From the IMG/VR virus record IMGVR_UViG_3300046787_000302, positions 64,001 to 128,000 of that record: a DNA stretch of 64,000 bases; one strand, given 5' to 3'. A program made the translations under genes and the position numbers. Below, piece after piece: positions 1 to 10,200 of this stretch. Under the pieces are notes generated by a model. The model made no database searches. It saw only the letters and a list, made by a program, of their open reading frames with translations, and was not told the DNA's origin. The stretch's first letter is position 1; each line of letters begins with the position of its first letter. This stretch comes from a virus.

Positions 1-1
1 T

Positions 2-1096
2 AACAGTCAGATGTTACGTTCTCAGAATGCTACATGGAACCAGCAGTATAACCCTCAGTTAAACAGAGGGGATTACTCGCAAGGACCTAGCTCATATGGT
101 TTGTTTAAACCAAATCAGATGTTTGCTCAACAAGGTATTGAAGTTCCTTTGTCTATGGACGAAGCAGCAAAGTATACAGTTGACTCTATTGATTCTTTAG
201 TTGGAGCAAATACTATTGGTATTGGCGCACCAGAGATACAACAACCTCAGTTTGCTCAACAGCAAATGCAAGAAGCTCCAGTACAAGAAACTACTGCCGC
301 ACCAATGAATGAGCCTGTTGAATCAACAGAGTCATTAAAAGATAGCATTGCATACAAAGAGAGTCGTGGTAACTATAAAGCGTTTAATCCAAAAGGTGGT
401 GGATCAGGAGCTGTTGGTAAATACCAGTTCCGTTGGGATCATAATAAAGACTGGATCGGAACTGTTACAGGTATTAAGAACAAGCAGTCATTCTTAAATA
501 ATCCAGAAGCACAAGAGAAAGCTTTTGATTACTGGGATCAGAATGTATTAACACCAAACGCACAGAAGATTAAGAGTCAATACAAGCCTAATCTTAATAT
601 AAATGAGATTAAGATGCTTATTCACTTCCAGGGACCAACAGGTGCTGATAGATACTTTAAGACTGGTAAGTATACTACTGATGCAGAAGGTACTACACCG
701 ATGCGTTATTTAGGAAAGAACATCGATACAAAGCAAGGAGTTAAAGCTACTAACTTAGACTCTAATCTTATGGCGTTTGTATCTAATATGGGCAACCGTT
801 TTCCAGGATTGACTATGTCATCTGGTAATGATAGCCAACACATGAAAGGATCAAAGCATTATAAGAACAAAGCTATTGATATTGGTGCTAACTCTTCTAA
901 TCGTCAGTCTTACAATCAACTAGCTAACTTCTTAGCAAAGAATCCAACCATCAAAAGTCAGTATGGTATAGAGGATATTATTAATGAAGGAGACCACTTA
1001 CATGTTGAGATGATGCAAAGAGGTGGTGAGTATGAACTTACAGCAGATCAGATCATGCAGATTAAAGCAATGGGTGGTGATGTTGAGTTCATCTAA
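2..1096 (+). CDS. Virion peptidoglycan hydrolase, lysozyme-like plus M15-like peptidase (5' partial)
   Basis: The reading frame is open to the left edge, so the true start probably lies upstream; residues are numbered from the ATG at 11. Residues 110-240 look like a lysozyme/transglycosylase fold: a candidate catalytic Glu117 in KESRGNY and the GKYQF segment at 136-140. Residues 245-335 look like an M15-type D-Ala-D-Ala peptidase: SKHYKNKAID with His283 and Asp290, then DHLH at 328-331, giving the usual His, Asp and His zinc ligands. The two domains would cut glycan and peptide bonds of the same wall. The N-terminus is Gln/Asn-rich and low in structure. It lies directly ahead of the giant virion genes and has no signal peptide in view, so a role in wall penetration during entry is more likely than release. 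Domain calls are from motifs only. Confidence 0.75.
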   Translation, partial: NSQMLRSQNATWNQQYNPQLNRGDYSQGPSSYGLFKPNQMFAQQGIEVPLSMDEAAKYTVDSIDSLVGANTIGIGAPEIQQPQFAQQQMQEAPVQETTAAPMNEPVESTESLKDSIAYKESRGNYKAFNPKGGGSGAVGKYQFRWDHNKDWIGTVTGIKNKQSFLNNPEAQEKAFDYWDQNVLTPNAQKIKSQYKPNLNINEIKMLIHFQGPTGADRYFKTGKYTTDAEGTTPMRYLGKNIDTKQGVKATNLDSNLMAFVSNMGNRFPGLTMSSGNDSQHMKGSKHYKNKAIDIGANSSNRQSYNQLANFLAKNPTIKSQYGIEDIINEGDHLHVEMMQRGGEYELTADQIMQIKAMGGDVEFI

Positions 1097-1105
1097 ACCC
1101 TTGAA

Positions 1106-1142
1106 GTTTAGCTTGTTAAACTAGCAATATTTTAGTAAATTA
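1106..1142 (+). promoter_or_regulatory. Inverted repeat plus AT-rich motif ahead of the 1042-aa gene
   Basis: GTTTA and TAAAC arms (1106-1121, six-base loop) are followed by ATTTTAGTAAATTA at 1129-1142, ending 21 bases before the ATG at 1164. The same arrangement recurs at 4302-4337 before the next gene. It does not match the Bacteroidota TAnnTTTG consensus, so a phage-specific late promoter or a processing site is possible. This is inference from two copies. Confidence 0.35.
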
Positions 1143-1163
1143 TAGAGTAGATACTATATTATT

Positions 1164-4100
1164 ATGAAGAAGTATAAAGTTCGTATTAAAGCAGCACCAC
1201 AAATGAACTATGGTGGAATGATGCCAAGATATCAAACAGGTCAGGAAGTTCCAGAACTTACAGAAGAAGAAAAAGCAGCAATGCTTTATGGTGCACAGCC
1301 TGTGGTTGGTCCAATGAATGGTGCTGTAACTTTAGCTCCTACTGATGCTAACTACCCAGTTAATATGGCTTCTTCAGCTGGTTATCAAGGACCTAGTGTA
1401 TATGACTATCTAACATCACAAGGTAAAAAAGGCGATTACAACTCTCGTAAAGAGATTGCAAAGTCATTAGGTATACAGAACTACAAAGGTACAGCAGAAC
1501 AAAATCTAGCAATGCTAGAAGCTTTACGTGGTAATCAGCCACAAGCAAAGATCGTAAGTTCTGTTGTTAAACCATCAACTAGTAAGCAAGCTATTCCTAC
1601 ACAAAAGGCTTTGACTAAGAAAGCTGCTAATACACCACAGCAACATTCGTTACTAAACGATCTTACTAATACGTTGACAGGTTCTCGTTCATATGAAGAG
1701 TATTCTCAGAAGCATCCATACTTTTTTGATTTTATGGGTGTTGATGATAAGTCATCTTCTTTTGTTAAGGGTTTAGATGCAATACCTCATCATTTTGAAG
1801 ATGCTATTGCAAAGCTAGTTTATAATGGTGATCCAATGTCAGCTCTAGAGATAGGTGCTCTTATTGCTGGTAATAGATTTTTAGGTAGAGGTGCTAAAGG
1901 ACCAAAAGCTTTGCCTCCAGGACCTAATCCTCGTCTTTTAACACAACCTCCAAAAGGTGGTTTTACAATGCCAGGAAGAGGGGGTTTAGGTAACTTTACT
2001 TATGCGTTTGGTGGTGATCTTGCTGCTATGGCATACGGTGGTCAATACGGTCATAGTTTAGATCTTGGTTCTCGTGTCATTGATAATGAGATGGGTAAAC
2101 CAGATCCTTATGCTGTATCAGATACATTGCAAGCTGTGCCAAGAGATATGGCTAACTTAGAAGCTGAAAGAGGAGAAACTGCTTATGGAGATCTTGATGA
2201 TGATGGAGAAATGGAGCACTCAAAGATTGGTGGTAAGCGTCACTCACAAGGTGGTACACCATTGAATCTTAAGCCCGGTACATTTATCTATTCAGATACA
2301 AAGAGCATGAAACTAAGAGGTCAAGACTTAGCTCAGTTTGGTAAATCAGCATCTTCAAAGAAGTCATACACTCCTGCTCAAATAGCAAAACAGTATGAAC
2401 TTAATAAATATAAAGCTATCTTAGAGGATCCAAATGCAGATCCGTACCAAAAGCGTACAGCTGAGATGATGATGAATAACAATAAGTTCAAGCTTGCACA
2501 ACTAGCATTAGCTCAAGAAGGTAAGAAAGGATTCCCTCAAGGTATTCCTCAAGTTGCTTTACCAGCACTTCCTCCTGAGTTAGCTGAACAGCTACTTGGT
2601 ATGCAAGAACAAGAAGGAATGGAACGTGAACCTGAAGGTGCAGAGTATGCAAAGAAAGGTGGTTCAACATTCTCTGGTAATGCATGGTATCAACAAGGAG
2701 GTATTCAAATTGATCCTGCAAAGAAAGGCACCTTTAAAGCTCAAGCTACTCGTATGGATATCGGTATTCAAGAAGCAGCTGCACATATTTTAGCAAACAA
2801 AGATCAGTATTCCCCAGAGATGGTTAAGAAAGCTAACTTTGCTAGAAACTTTGCAAAAGAAGAAGGTGGTCTTATTGAGTATCAAAAGCGTGGTGAAGTT
2901 CGTTATCCTGTATATTCTCCAAACGACTTTAATGTCTTAGGAAACTTAGGACAGAATAATACTATTGGTATGCCTAGCAATGCTCGTTACCCTGGTACAT
3001 ATCCTGCAATGCAGAGTAAGAATAAAACTGGTGTATATGGAGAAGAGAGTTGGTGGGATGCTGCACATCAAGCAGATTTTGCAAAGAGACATCCTGACTT
3101 TATTAACAATGCAACAAACTGGGATCCAAGAACTCCTGGTGCTGCATTAGCATTCCAGAAAACAGTCAACCCTCAGTTAGTAGCTGCAGGTCTTTCACCT
3201 ATTCCAGAAGATGATAAGTTTGGTGAGCGTACATATAGCGTTCCTTCACTAGCACCTTTTAGAACATTAGGAGTTAGACAGCCACAAGCAATGCCTGTGA
3301 ATATGCCTGCACCATCTATTGATGCATACGATTTCTATAGAACTCAGTATGAGAACTCATTAAAAGATACTAATCAAGAGACTGCTGCACCAGCACCAGC
3401 TGCTGCTCAAAAGCAAGTTGCACAAAAACAAGTCAGAGATCCTCGTACTGGTATGTTAATGCCTGATAAAGCAGCCTTATTACAAGGTTTGTTTACAAGA
3501 GCTGGTATTCCTACTTTGACTCCTTTTGTACAAGCTCCTGACTATGTATTGCCTGAGACAGTATTTGCTGATCCTACAAGACAATACGCTGCAGTTGCTG
3601 AACAAGCAAATATGCAAAACCAAGGATTACGTACATTTGGTAGACCACAAGCTAACTTGGCAGGTGCTAGTCAGATTGCAGGTAAACAACTAGAAGCTAT
3701 ATCTAATATTGGTGCACAAACTAATATGCAGAATGCTTCTATTGCTAACCAAGCTAATGCAGTTAATGCTGCTACTATCAATCAAAACATGGCAGCACGT
3801 GCACAAGCAGCAAACATGTTAGGTGAGATGAATAATAAGTATAACTTAGAAAACTTCTCAATGCGTGATGCTGCAGATAAACAAATATTAGCTGCATATC
3901 AGAATGCATTTTCAAACAGAGCTAAGGTAGATGCTTTAAATAAAACAAGTCCTTACTTTACTATTGATCCACGCACAGGTCTTCAAGTACAAAAAGCAGG
4001 TGTTGATATTGCTAATCTAGCTACAAATGGTAAACCAACAGGTGATTCAGATCCGTTTAAGCAATACATGGCGTTAAAGCAAAGAGCTTTAGATTCAGGT

Positions 4101-4292
4101 ATGAATGAGAAAGAAGCTGAGGATTATATCAAACAACTTCTTGGTGCTAATAAAACAACTAGTACTTATGGATCATCAGGTGCATTAGATAAAACAGCAA
4201 TAGTACAAAGACAAATGCTGGCAGGACTTGCTAGTTTATTTCCAAATGCAGGTGCATCAGCGTATCCTTTTTCAGGACAAGGGTTTGAGTAA
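1164..4292 (+). CDS. Large putative virion protein (1042 aa)
   Basis: I do not recognise a catalytic domain. The protein starts with a basic segment (MKKYKVRIKAA) and contains Gly-rich GGQYGHSLDLG-type turns near residue 295. A conserved-looking stretch follows around residues 350-470 (KIGGKRHSQGGTPLNLKPG onward). Residues about 812-895 form a long Ala/Gln/Asn-rich region that looks helical and suits an elongated or ejected virion protein. A segment near 610-690 (GEESWWDAAHQADFAKRHPDF) resembles peptidoglycan-binding-like repeats only weakly. It lies between the virion hydrolase and another large structural protein, each preceded by the same intergenic motif. Structural or ejected cargo protein is the best guess from position and composition. 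Confidence 0.6.
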   Translation: MKKYKVRIKAAPQMNYGGMMPRYQTGQEVPELTEEEKAAMLYGAQPVVGPMNGAVTLAPTDANYPVNMASSAGYQGPSVYDYLTSQGKKGDYNSRKEIAKSLGIQNYKGTAEQNLAMLEALRGNQPQAKIVSSVVKPSTSKQAIPTQKALTKKAANTPQQHSLLNDLTNTLTGSRSYEEYSQKHPYFFDFMGVDDKSSSFVKGLDAIPHHFEDAIAKLVYNGDPMSALEIGALIAGNRFLGRGAKGPKALPPGPNPRLLTQPPKGGFTMPGRGGLGNFTYAFGGDLAAMAYGGQYGHSLDLGSRVIDNEMGKPDPYAVSDTLQAVPRDMANLEAERGETAYGDLDDDGEMEHSKIGGKRHSQGGTPLNLKPGTFIYSDTKSMKLRGQDLAQFGKSASSKKSYTPAQIAKQYELNKYKAILEDPNADPYQKRTAEMMMNNNKFKLAQLALAQEGKKGFPQGIPQVALPALPPELAEQLLGMQEQEGMEREPEGAEYAKKGGSTFSGNAWYQQGGIQIDPAKKGTFKAQATRMDIGIQEAAAHILANKDQYSPEMVKKANFARNFAKEEGGLIEYQKRGEVRYPVYSPNDFNVLGNLGQNNTIGMPSNARYPGTYPAMQSKNKTGVYGEESWWDAAHQADFAKRHPDFINNATNWDPRTPGAALAFQKTVNPQLVAAGLSPIPEDDKFGERTYSVPSLAPFRTLGVRQPQAMPVNMPAPSIDAYDFYRTQYENSLKDTNQETAAPAPAAAQKQVAQKQVRDPRTGMLMPDKAALLQGLFTRAGIPTLTPFVQAPDYVLPETVFADPTRQYAAVAEQANMQNQGLRTFGRPQANLAGASQIAGKQLEAISNIGAQTNMQNASIANQANAVNAATINQNMAARAQAANMLGEMNNKYNLENFSMRDAADKQILAAYQNAFSNRAKVDALNKTSPYFTIDPRTGLQVQKAGVDIANLATNGKPTGDSDPFKQYMALKQRALDSGMNEKEAEDYIKQLLGANKTTSTYGSSGALDKTAIVQRQMLAGLASLFPNAGASAYPFSGQGFE

Positions 4293-4301
4293 ACCACAAA
4301 A

Positions 4302-4337
4302 GTTTAGTTTTAAACCTCATACATTTTTAGTATATTA
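4302..4337 (+). promoter_or_regulatory. Inverted repeat plus AT-rich motif ahead of the 952-aa gene
   Basis: GTTTA and TAAAC arms (4302-4315, four-base loop) precede TTTTTAGTATATTA at 4324-4337, ten bases before the ATG at 4348. It matches the element at 1106-1142 in order and approximate spacing. A phage-type promoter is inferred; no function is shown by the sequence alone. Confidence 0.35.
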
Positions 4338-4347
4338 GTATTGTATT

Positions 4348-7206
4348 ATGGCATCAATAACACCATATCCTTCAGGTAACAGTGCAATAGCGGCTCTTCC
4401 GTTATACACACCTGATTTCTCAACAATCGCTGCGGATCTTCAGAAACGAAATGCGTTGTTTGATCAAGGATTAAACCAGATCCGAAGTTCATATAATAAT
4501 ATCTTATCTGCTCCATTACTAGCAAAAGGTAATGCTGAAGTTAGAGATGAGTATATCAAGCAAGCACAGAATAAGTTAAAAGAGATATCTTCTATAGATT
4601 TATCTCAACAACAGAATGTGCAATCTGCAGAACAAATCTTTTCTCCTTTCTGGCAAGATCAAGAACTTTTACAAGATTATAGTAAGAGTAGTCAGATATT
4701 AGCTAATCAAAAGAAAGCTGCAATGTTTGCAGAGTCATCTGATCCAAAGGTTCGTGAACAATTCTGGCAAACAGGTTTAGACTATGTTAATCTAGCTGCG
4801 TTTGATATGCAGAATGCTAGTCGTGGAGATGGGTCTATTGGTAAAGTAAGAGTTAATAAGTACGTACCATTCTTTGATGCCATGAAAGCTCTTAATGAAA
4901 GAGCGAAAGATATGGGATATAAGGTTGAGATGGAATCGAGTGATCCAACCGGTAGACTAAAGATTAAAACAATAAACGGAGATAAGTCTGTTCCTTTACA
5001 TACTGAGTGGGCATACCAGCAGTTAGCAACAATGCCTCAAGCTCAAGAGATCTTTAAGGTACAAGGTGCTGTTAACTTTAAGAATCGCCTTAATCAAAAG
5101 ATTAGCGAAGGTTTAGATGAACAAACTGCTCGTGCTGAAACAGCGAAAGAGTTTATTGGTAATGAATATAAAGCTAACTTTGAACAACAACAAGAGGTAT
5201 TTGGTCGCGTAAAAGAGATCAAAGATAAACTTGATGCAAAGAACGCAGCTAATTCAGCTAACCCAGCAGCAATTACTCCTGCAGAATTAAAAGAGTTTAA
5301 GTCTTTATCAGATGAGTATGCTGGTTTAACTCGTTCATTAGCTGACTATGATAAGAAGGTAGGATATCTTGGTAACAAAGATTCGAAAGAATATCAAGAT
5401 ATGTATGATCATATTACAAAGGGTGGTGAAGCATACTTTGCTGATATTGCAAAGAATGGTTTTGTTAGAAACTTTGCTAGATCAAAAGCAGCAGGTGTAT
5501 CAATATCATCAGATGTTGATCCTTTGTACAAAATGCAAACTGAGCTTGAGATTCTTCAGTTAAAAGCTCAGAACGATCTTACTAAGATTGCTTATAAAGA
5601 AAGCTTTGACGGTAAAACATCTTCTGGTGGATCTGGTAGTTCTGGTAGTACATCAGCTGGTGGAGCAGATACTTCTCCTTCTGATATCAATACACCAATG
5701 AGTGTTGGTCTTAATGTTAAGGGTAACGATCCAATGCAAGCTTATGCAAGATTGCAGAAAGTAAAGATTGATAAGTTAAACTCAATAACTGATGTTACGT
5801 CTAGTATCATTACTACAGCATCAGCTTACAATACAGATCCTAATAAAGTTAAACCTTCTGCTTCATATGTTAATGCATTAAACACTGCATTAAAGACAGG
5901 TGTAATGCCAAAAGGAGACGAGTATGTTCAAGAGCATAAGCGTTTACAAGATGCTGGTTTAATCCGTAAAGATCTTAGTTATGGAGAAGCTCCTTCTCTT
6001 GTTGCTAATGGTTTATACAAGAGTGCTGAAACTTTCTTATTAGAGAAAGCTAGAGTAGGTGATTTATCTTCTTCTGATTTTAGTAAGATCATTAATCATC
6101 ATTTAGCAGCAGCTGACTTCCAAAAGATCATGGAAGTTGAAAAAGATGTTGCTGGTAATATCTTAAAAGATCCTAGCTTTGCAGGTGACTTTGTTAAGAA
6201 TGGCAAGCTAATGGCAAAGGCAGACTATCTAAAGTCTAAGTTTGGTTATAGTGATCCTGATAAGTTTGCAACTGCTTATACGAAAGACAATACTTATATT
6301 TACTCTGGACCAAACAGTTCTCGTGCAGATGCTTATGCTATTGCAAAAGATCGTATGAATGCTGCTGGTAAATCATATGATGAGTTTGAGAAGAAAGTAA
6401 GTGCTCGTATGGGTACATACATGCAGAGATACCTTAACGATGAGGGTGCTTTTATAGGACCTATGTTAATGTATAGAACAGATCGTACAAAAGAACGTGA
6501 TGTTGCTCAAGAGATTGCTTTGCAAACAATGACAGATGACAACCTTAGAGATACAAACTTCTTACCAACAAACGTTAATGAGTTAGTATCAAAAGGAGCA
6601 GACAAAGATCAGCTAAAAGAGATTCTTCAGGTTACTAAAAATGCTGCAATAGAAAACGTTATTGACGGTGTTGGTCTTACAAAGATTGGAACTACTGGAC
6701 AACCAGGAGTTAAGATTATGTATAATCGTGAAGAACTTGTTAAGTTACTTGGTGGAGAAAAAGCTGCAGTTAAGTATAAAGATACTATCAATGCATTAAA
6801 CGATGGCATGGAAGTATCTGTAAAACCTGGATCAGTAGCTAAGTTTAATACAGAGTGGCAATCTTCAGGTATAGACTTAATCAGTTTAGATAAATACGGT
6901 CAGATAAAATCTCCAGAGATACTCAACCAGTTAGGTCTTAAGTGGAATGTAACAAAAGATAGTGCCGGTAATCAAATGCTTGCATCAATGTCATACGAAC
7001 AAGTCAATAAAGACGGAAGTCGTTCAATGAAGCATGAGAACTTTAGTTTACCAATGGGTACTAGTATGGAGCGTATATCAGCAAAGTTTAATGAGACTGC
7101 CCTTAGTATGTATAATGCAAAGCAAAAAACTTTATCTCAACTAGGCTTAGGTTCTTCAAATGCTTCTTGGGAAGATATGAAGAGAGCCAACGGTATTAAT
7201 TATTAA
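4348..7206 (+). CDS. Large putative virion protein (952 aa)
   Basis: No catalytic family is recognised. The N-terminal 130 residues look helical (repeated Gln/Lys/Ala stretches). A Gly/Ser-rich linker at residues about 422-442 separates two halves of roughly 420 and 510 residues. There is no signal peptide or membrane segment. The gene lies between two other large structural-type genes on the same strand and is followed after 25 bases by the first giant protein. By position in crAss-like genomes this should be a tail, portal-proximal or ejected cargo protein. The call rests on context. Confidence 0.6.
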   Translation: MASITPYPSGNSAIAALPLYTPDFSTIAADLQKRNALFDQGLNQIRSSYNNILSAPLLAKGNAEVRDEYIKQAQNKLKEISSIDLSQQQNVQSAEQIFSPFWQDQELLQDYSKSSQILANQKKAAMFAESSDPKVREQFWQTGLDYVNLAAFDMQNASRGDGSIGKVRVNKYVPFFDAMKALNERAKDMGYKVEMESSDPTGRLKIKTINGDKSVPLHTEWAYQQLATMPQAQEIFKVQGAVNFKNRLNQKISEGLDEQTARAETAKEFIGNEYKANFEQQQEVFGRVKEIKDKLDAKNAANSANPAAITPAELKEFKSLSDEYAGLTRSLADYDKKVGYLGNKDSKEYQDMYDHITKGGEAYFADIAKNGFVRNFARSKAAGVSISSDVDPLYKMQTELEILQLKAQNDLTKIAYKESFDGKTSSGGSGSSGSTSAGGADTSPSDINTPMSVGLNVKGNDPMQAYARLQKVKIDKLNSITDVTSSIITTASAYNTDPNKVKPSASYVNALNTALKTGVMPKGDEYVQEHKRLQDAGLIRKDLSYGEAPSLVANGLYKSAETFLLEKARVGDLSSSDFSKIINHHLAAADFQKIMEVEKDVAGNILKDPSFAGDFVKNGKLMAKADYLKSKFGYSDPDKFATAYTKDNTYIYSGPNSSRADAYAIAKDRMNAAGKSYDEFEKKVSARMGTYMQRYLNDEGAFIGPMLMYRTDRTKERDVAQEIALQTMTDDNLRDTNFLPTNVNELVSKGADKDQLKEILQVTKNAAIENVIDGVGLTKIGTTGQPGVKIMYNREELVKLLGGEKAAVKYKDTINALNDGMEVSVKPGSVAKFNTEWQSSGIDLISLDKYGQIKSPEILNQLGLKWNVTKDSAGNQMLASMSYEQVNKDGSRSMKHENFSLPMGTSMERISAKFNETALSMYNAKQKTLSQLGLGSSNASWEDMKRANGINY

Positions 7207-7231
7207 TAGTCTTTAACGAAGCAATACAGTA

Positions 7232-10200
7232 ATGGCAGAAGAATATCAACCAATAGCAGCTTCAGGTGCACCGATTCCTGAAGTTGATTTGGCAGCCTTA
7301 AATCCTACAGCAGCAATAGATCCTTTAGCTAACCTGCAACAAAGCATGGCTATTGGAGAATCTGATCGTATAGTTAGAAACTCTATCGCAGATCTTAAGC
7401 AAAGCTTGTCAACTCCGACAGCTGATGAAATGCTTCGTCCTATTGGTTACGATCCTATTGAGACTAATCGTGACAGATATGTTAACTCTGATTATTTTGG
7501 AGAGTTAGGTTTTAATCCTTTTAGTAATAACGAAGAGATCTATGGTAATGCACAAACTAACTTTAATAAGTTAAAGAATGCGTTTACCGGGATGGGTGCT
7601 TTAGCTTGGCATCAAGCAGTTGATCAGTTTAAAAGCTGGGGTAATACCTTTGATGTATTAGGTACTCAAGAGATGAGCAGTGCTTTTCAGCAAGCTGAGA
7701 TGGAAGAGTTATCTCGTCGTCAGAATGAGATGCTTAATGCTAATCCAATATTTGAGACACAAGCAGATAGAGAGAGCATCTTTAACTTTAACACTATTGC
7801 AAATACTGTACAGCAGTCTGGTTTTGCAGTTGGTGCTATTGCTGAGATTGCAGCTGAAGAAGCAGCATTAACTTATTTAACTGCTGTTACATTTGGTGGT
7901 GCTAGTGAGTTACAAGCCGCTCGTACAATAAAACTTGCTAGTAATATTGGTAAAGCTGCTCGTAGAACCGCTGAGTTATCTGAGAGTATTAACAGTGCTT
8001 CAAACATGCGTAAGGCATTTAATGCAGTGCAGAAAGCAGCACAGTTAATAAATCCTGTTGATAACGTAATGGAGTTTGCATCAGGCTTTAAAGCAATGCG
8101 TAGAGCTGATGAACTAGCTTATGGTGCTACAAAAGTATCATCATTACGTACAGCAGCTAGAGGCTTTGGATCTTTATATAGAGATGTTAGAGAGTTTAAC
8201 TTAGCTGTATCTGAAGCAAAAGCTGAAGCAGCTGGTACTTATACAGAGTTATCAGAACAAATGACTGATAACTTTGAGACTAAGTATGGTAGAAAACCTA
8301 CTGATCTTGAGTTAAAAGATATCAATGATGAAGCATTAAGAGGAGCTCAGTCAAATGGTGCTGCTAATACTGCTCTTATCTTGATGTCAAACAAGTTAGC
8401 TTTTGGTAATATCCTTAAAGGGTTTAAGCCTTTACGCTACATGATGGATGAGGATATCATGAAAGGCTTAGCTGTAGTATCAGATAAAGATGCATTAAAG
8501 CTTGGTAAGAAAGTAATTGAAGCTGGTGATAACCGTTGGTTATATTACAAGAATGCAATCGTTAGTAATCCATTAAAGTATCTTGGAGCTAACTTATCAG
8601 AAGCTTTGCAAGAGAATGCTCAGAGTATTTCAAACGATGCTGTTAAGTCATGGTACATGGCTAAGTACAACGGTCAAGAGCTAGACTCTAAGTTTGATGC
8701 TATTCGTGAAGCAGCCGGCAATCAGTTTACTACTGAAGGTGCAAAGACATTTATATCTGGATTCTTTACAGGAGGCTTACTTGGTGCAGGATCAAAAGCA
8801 TTTGAACAAGCAGGTTCTATACAACAATACTTTACAGATAAGAAAGGTTACGAAGATCGTAAAGCAAAAGAACAAGCTGCACGTACATCAGTAAAGAATA
8901 CTGTTAATCAGATTTATGCTAACCCTCTAAGTTATAACTATAACAAAGATAATGCTGCTGCCCAGGCCAACTTTGCAGCAATGTTAAAAGAGTCTGCGAT
9001 TAATAAAGACAAGAAAGCATTCAATGATATACAAGATGACGCAACTCGTCACTTTATACTTACTGGTATTAATACTGGTATGCTTGATTTGTTAAACGAT
9101 CGATTAACTGATTACGTAAAGAACTTAAACGAGAACGAGTTTACTGAAGCTTTTGGTGTTGAATACACAAAAGAGAATCATGCTGACATGGTTAAGCAAA
9201 CTCAGGTATTTGCTAAAAGAGCTGAAGAAGTAAAAGAGATTCACTCAAAGCTTTCTTCTGATTACGCTAATCCGTTTAATCCGGGTAACTTCAAGCATGG
9301 TACAAAAGAATACATAAAAGAAGCTATGAGTCATGTTGCTTATAAAGAAGCAATCAATCAGCTTACTTTTATGCAGGATACTTATAACCGTGCAATTACT
9401 CGTCAGCAAGAAGTATTAGACGGCATAAAGACTAAACCTGGTTTTGAAAACGTTGGGTTTAATGATATCTACAGTTTAACATCGATAAGTCACTTAGCTA
9501 ACGAGATAGATCTTTTAAGAAAAGAAGTAGAAGCTACTGAAGACAAAAAGATCAAAGCTGAGAAAGAGAAGAAGATAAAGCAGTTAGATAAGTATAATGA
9601 CGACTTGATCTCTTACTTAGATAAAGTAGATGAGATTAATGCAAACAAAGAGCTTGATCCAAAGAAGAAGTCTGAAGAGTTAACAGCTGCTTTAGATGCT
9701 TTCACAAAAGAAGCATTACCAACATTTACTTCTCAGATTAACGATCAGTTAAAAAAGGCAGGTAAACAACCAGTACAAGATAATAGTGCTCGTGCTGCTT
9801 TTGAAAACTTAACTGATTACTTCCATCTACAAGGAGATCATGAAGCTCTTTTACAGAACATCAACTACATTGTTGACCCAATAAACTTTTCTGAGTATTT
9901 AAACCGTCACAATGAAGAGATGGTGAAGTACTTCGAAAACAAGATGAAGGTTGATAAGAAGAACGAGAAGGAGAGAGCAAGAGATAAAAGAACTGCTGAA
10001 GATGCTTTATCTGGGGCAGTAGTTCCGGAAGATGGAGAAGGAATAGATGAGTCAGATCTTACTGAAGAAGATGATTTTGAGACAGAAGTACCAAACGGTG
10101 GTAGTATCAATGTTGAAGAACTTGTTAAAGAGTTAAAAGACGCTTATGCTGCTGTTGTTAAGTCACAACTAGAAATAGTTAGTGATTTTGAAGGTAGTAG

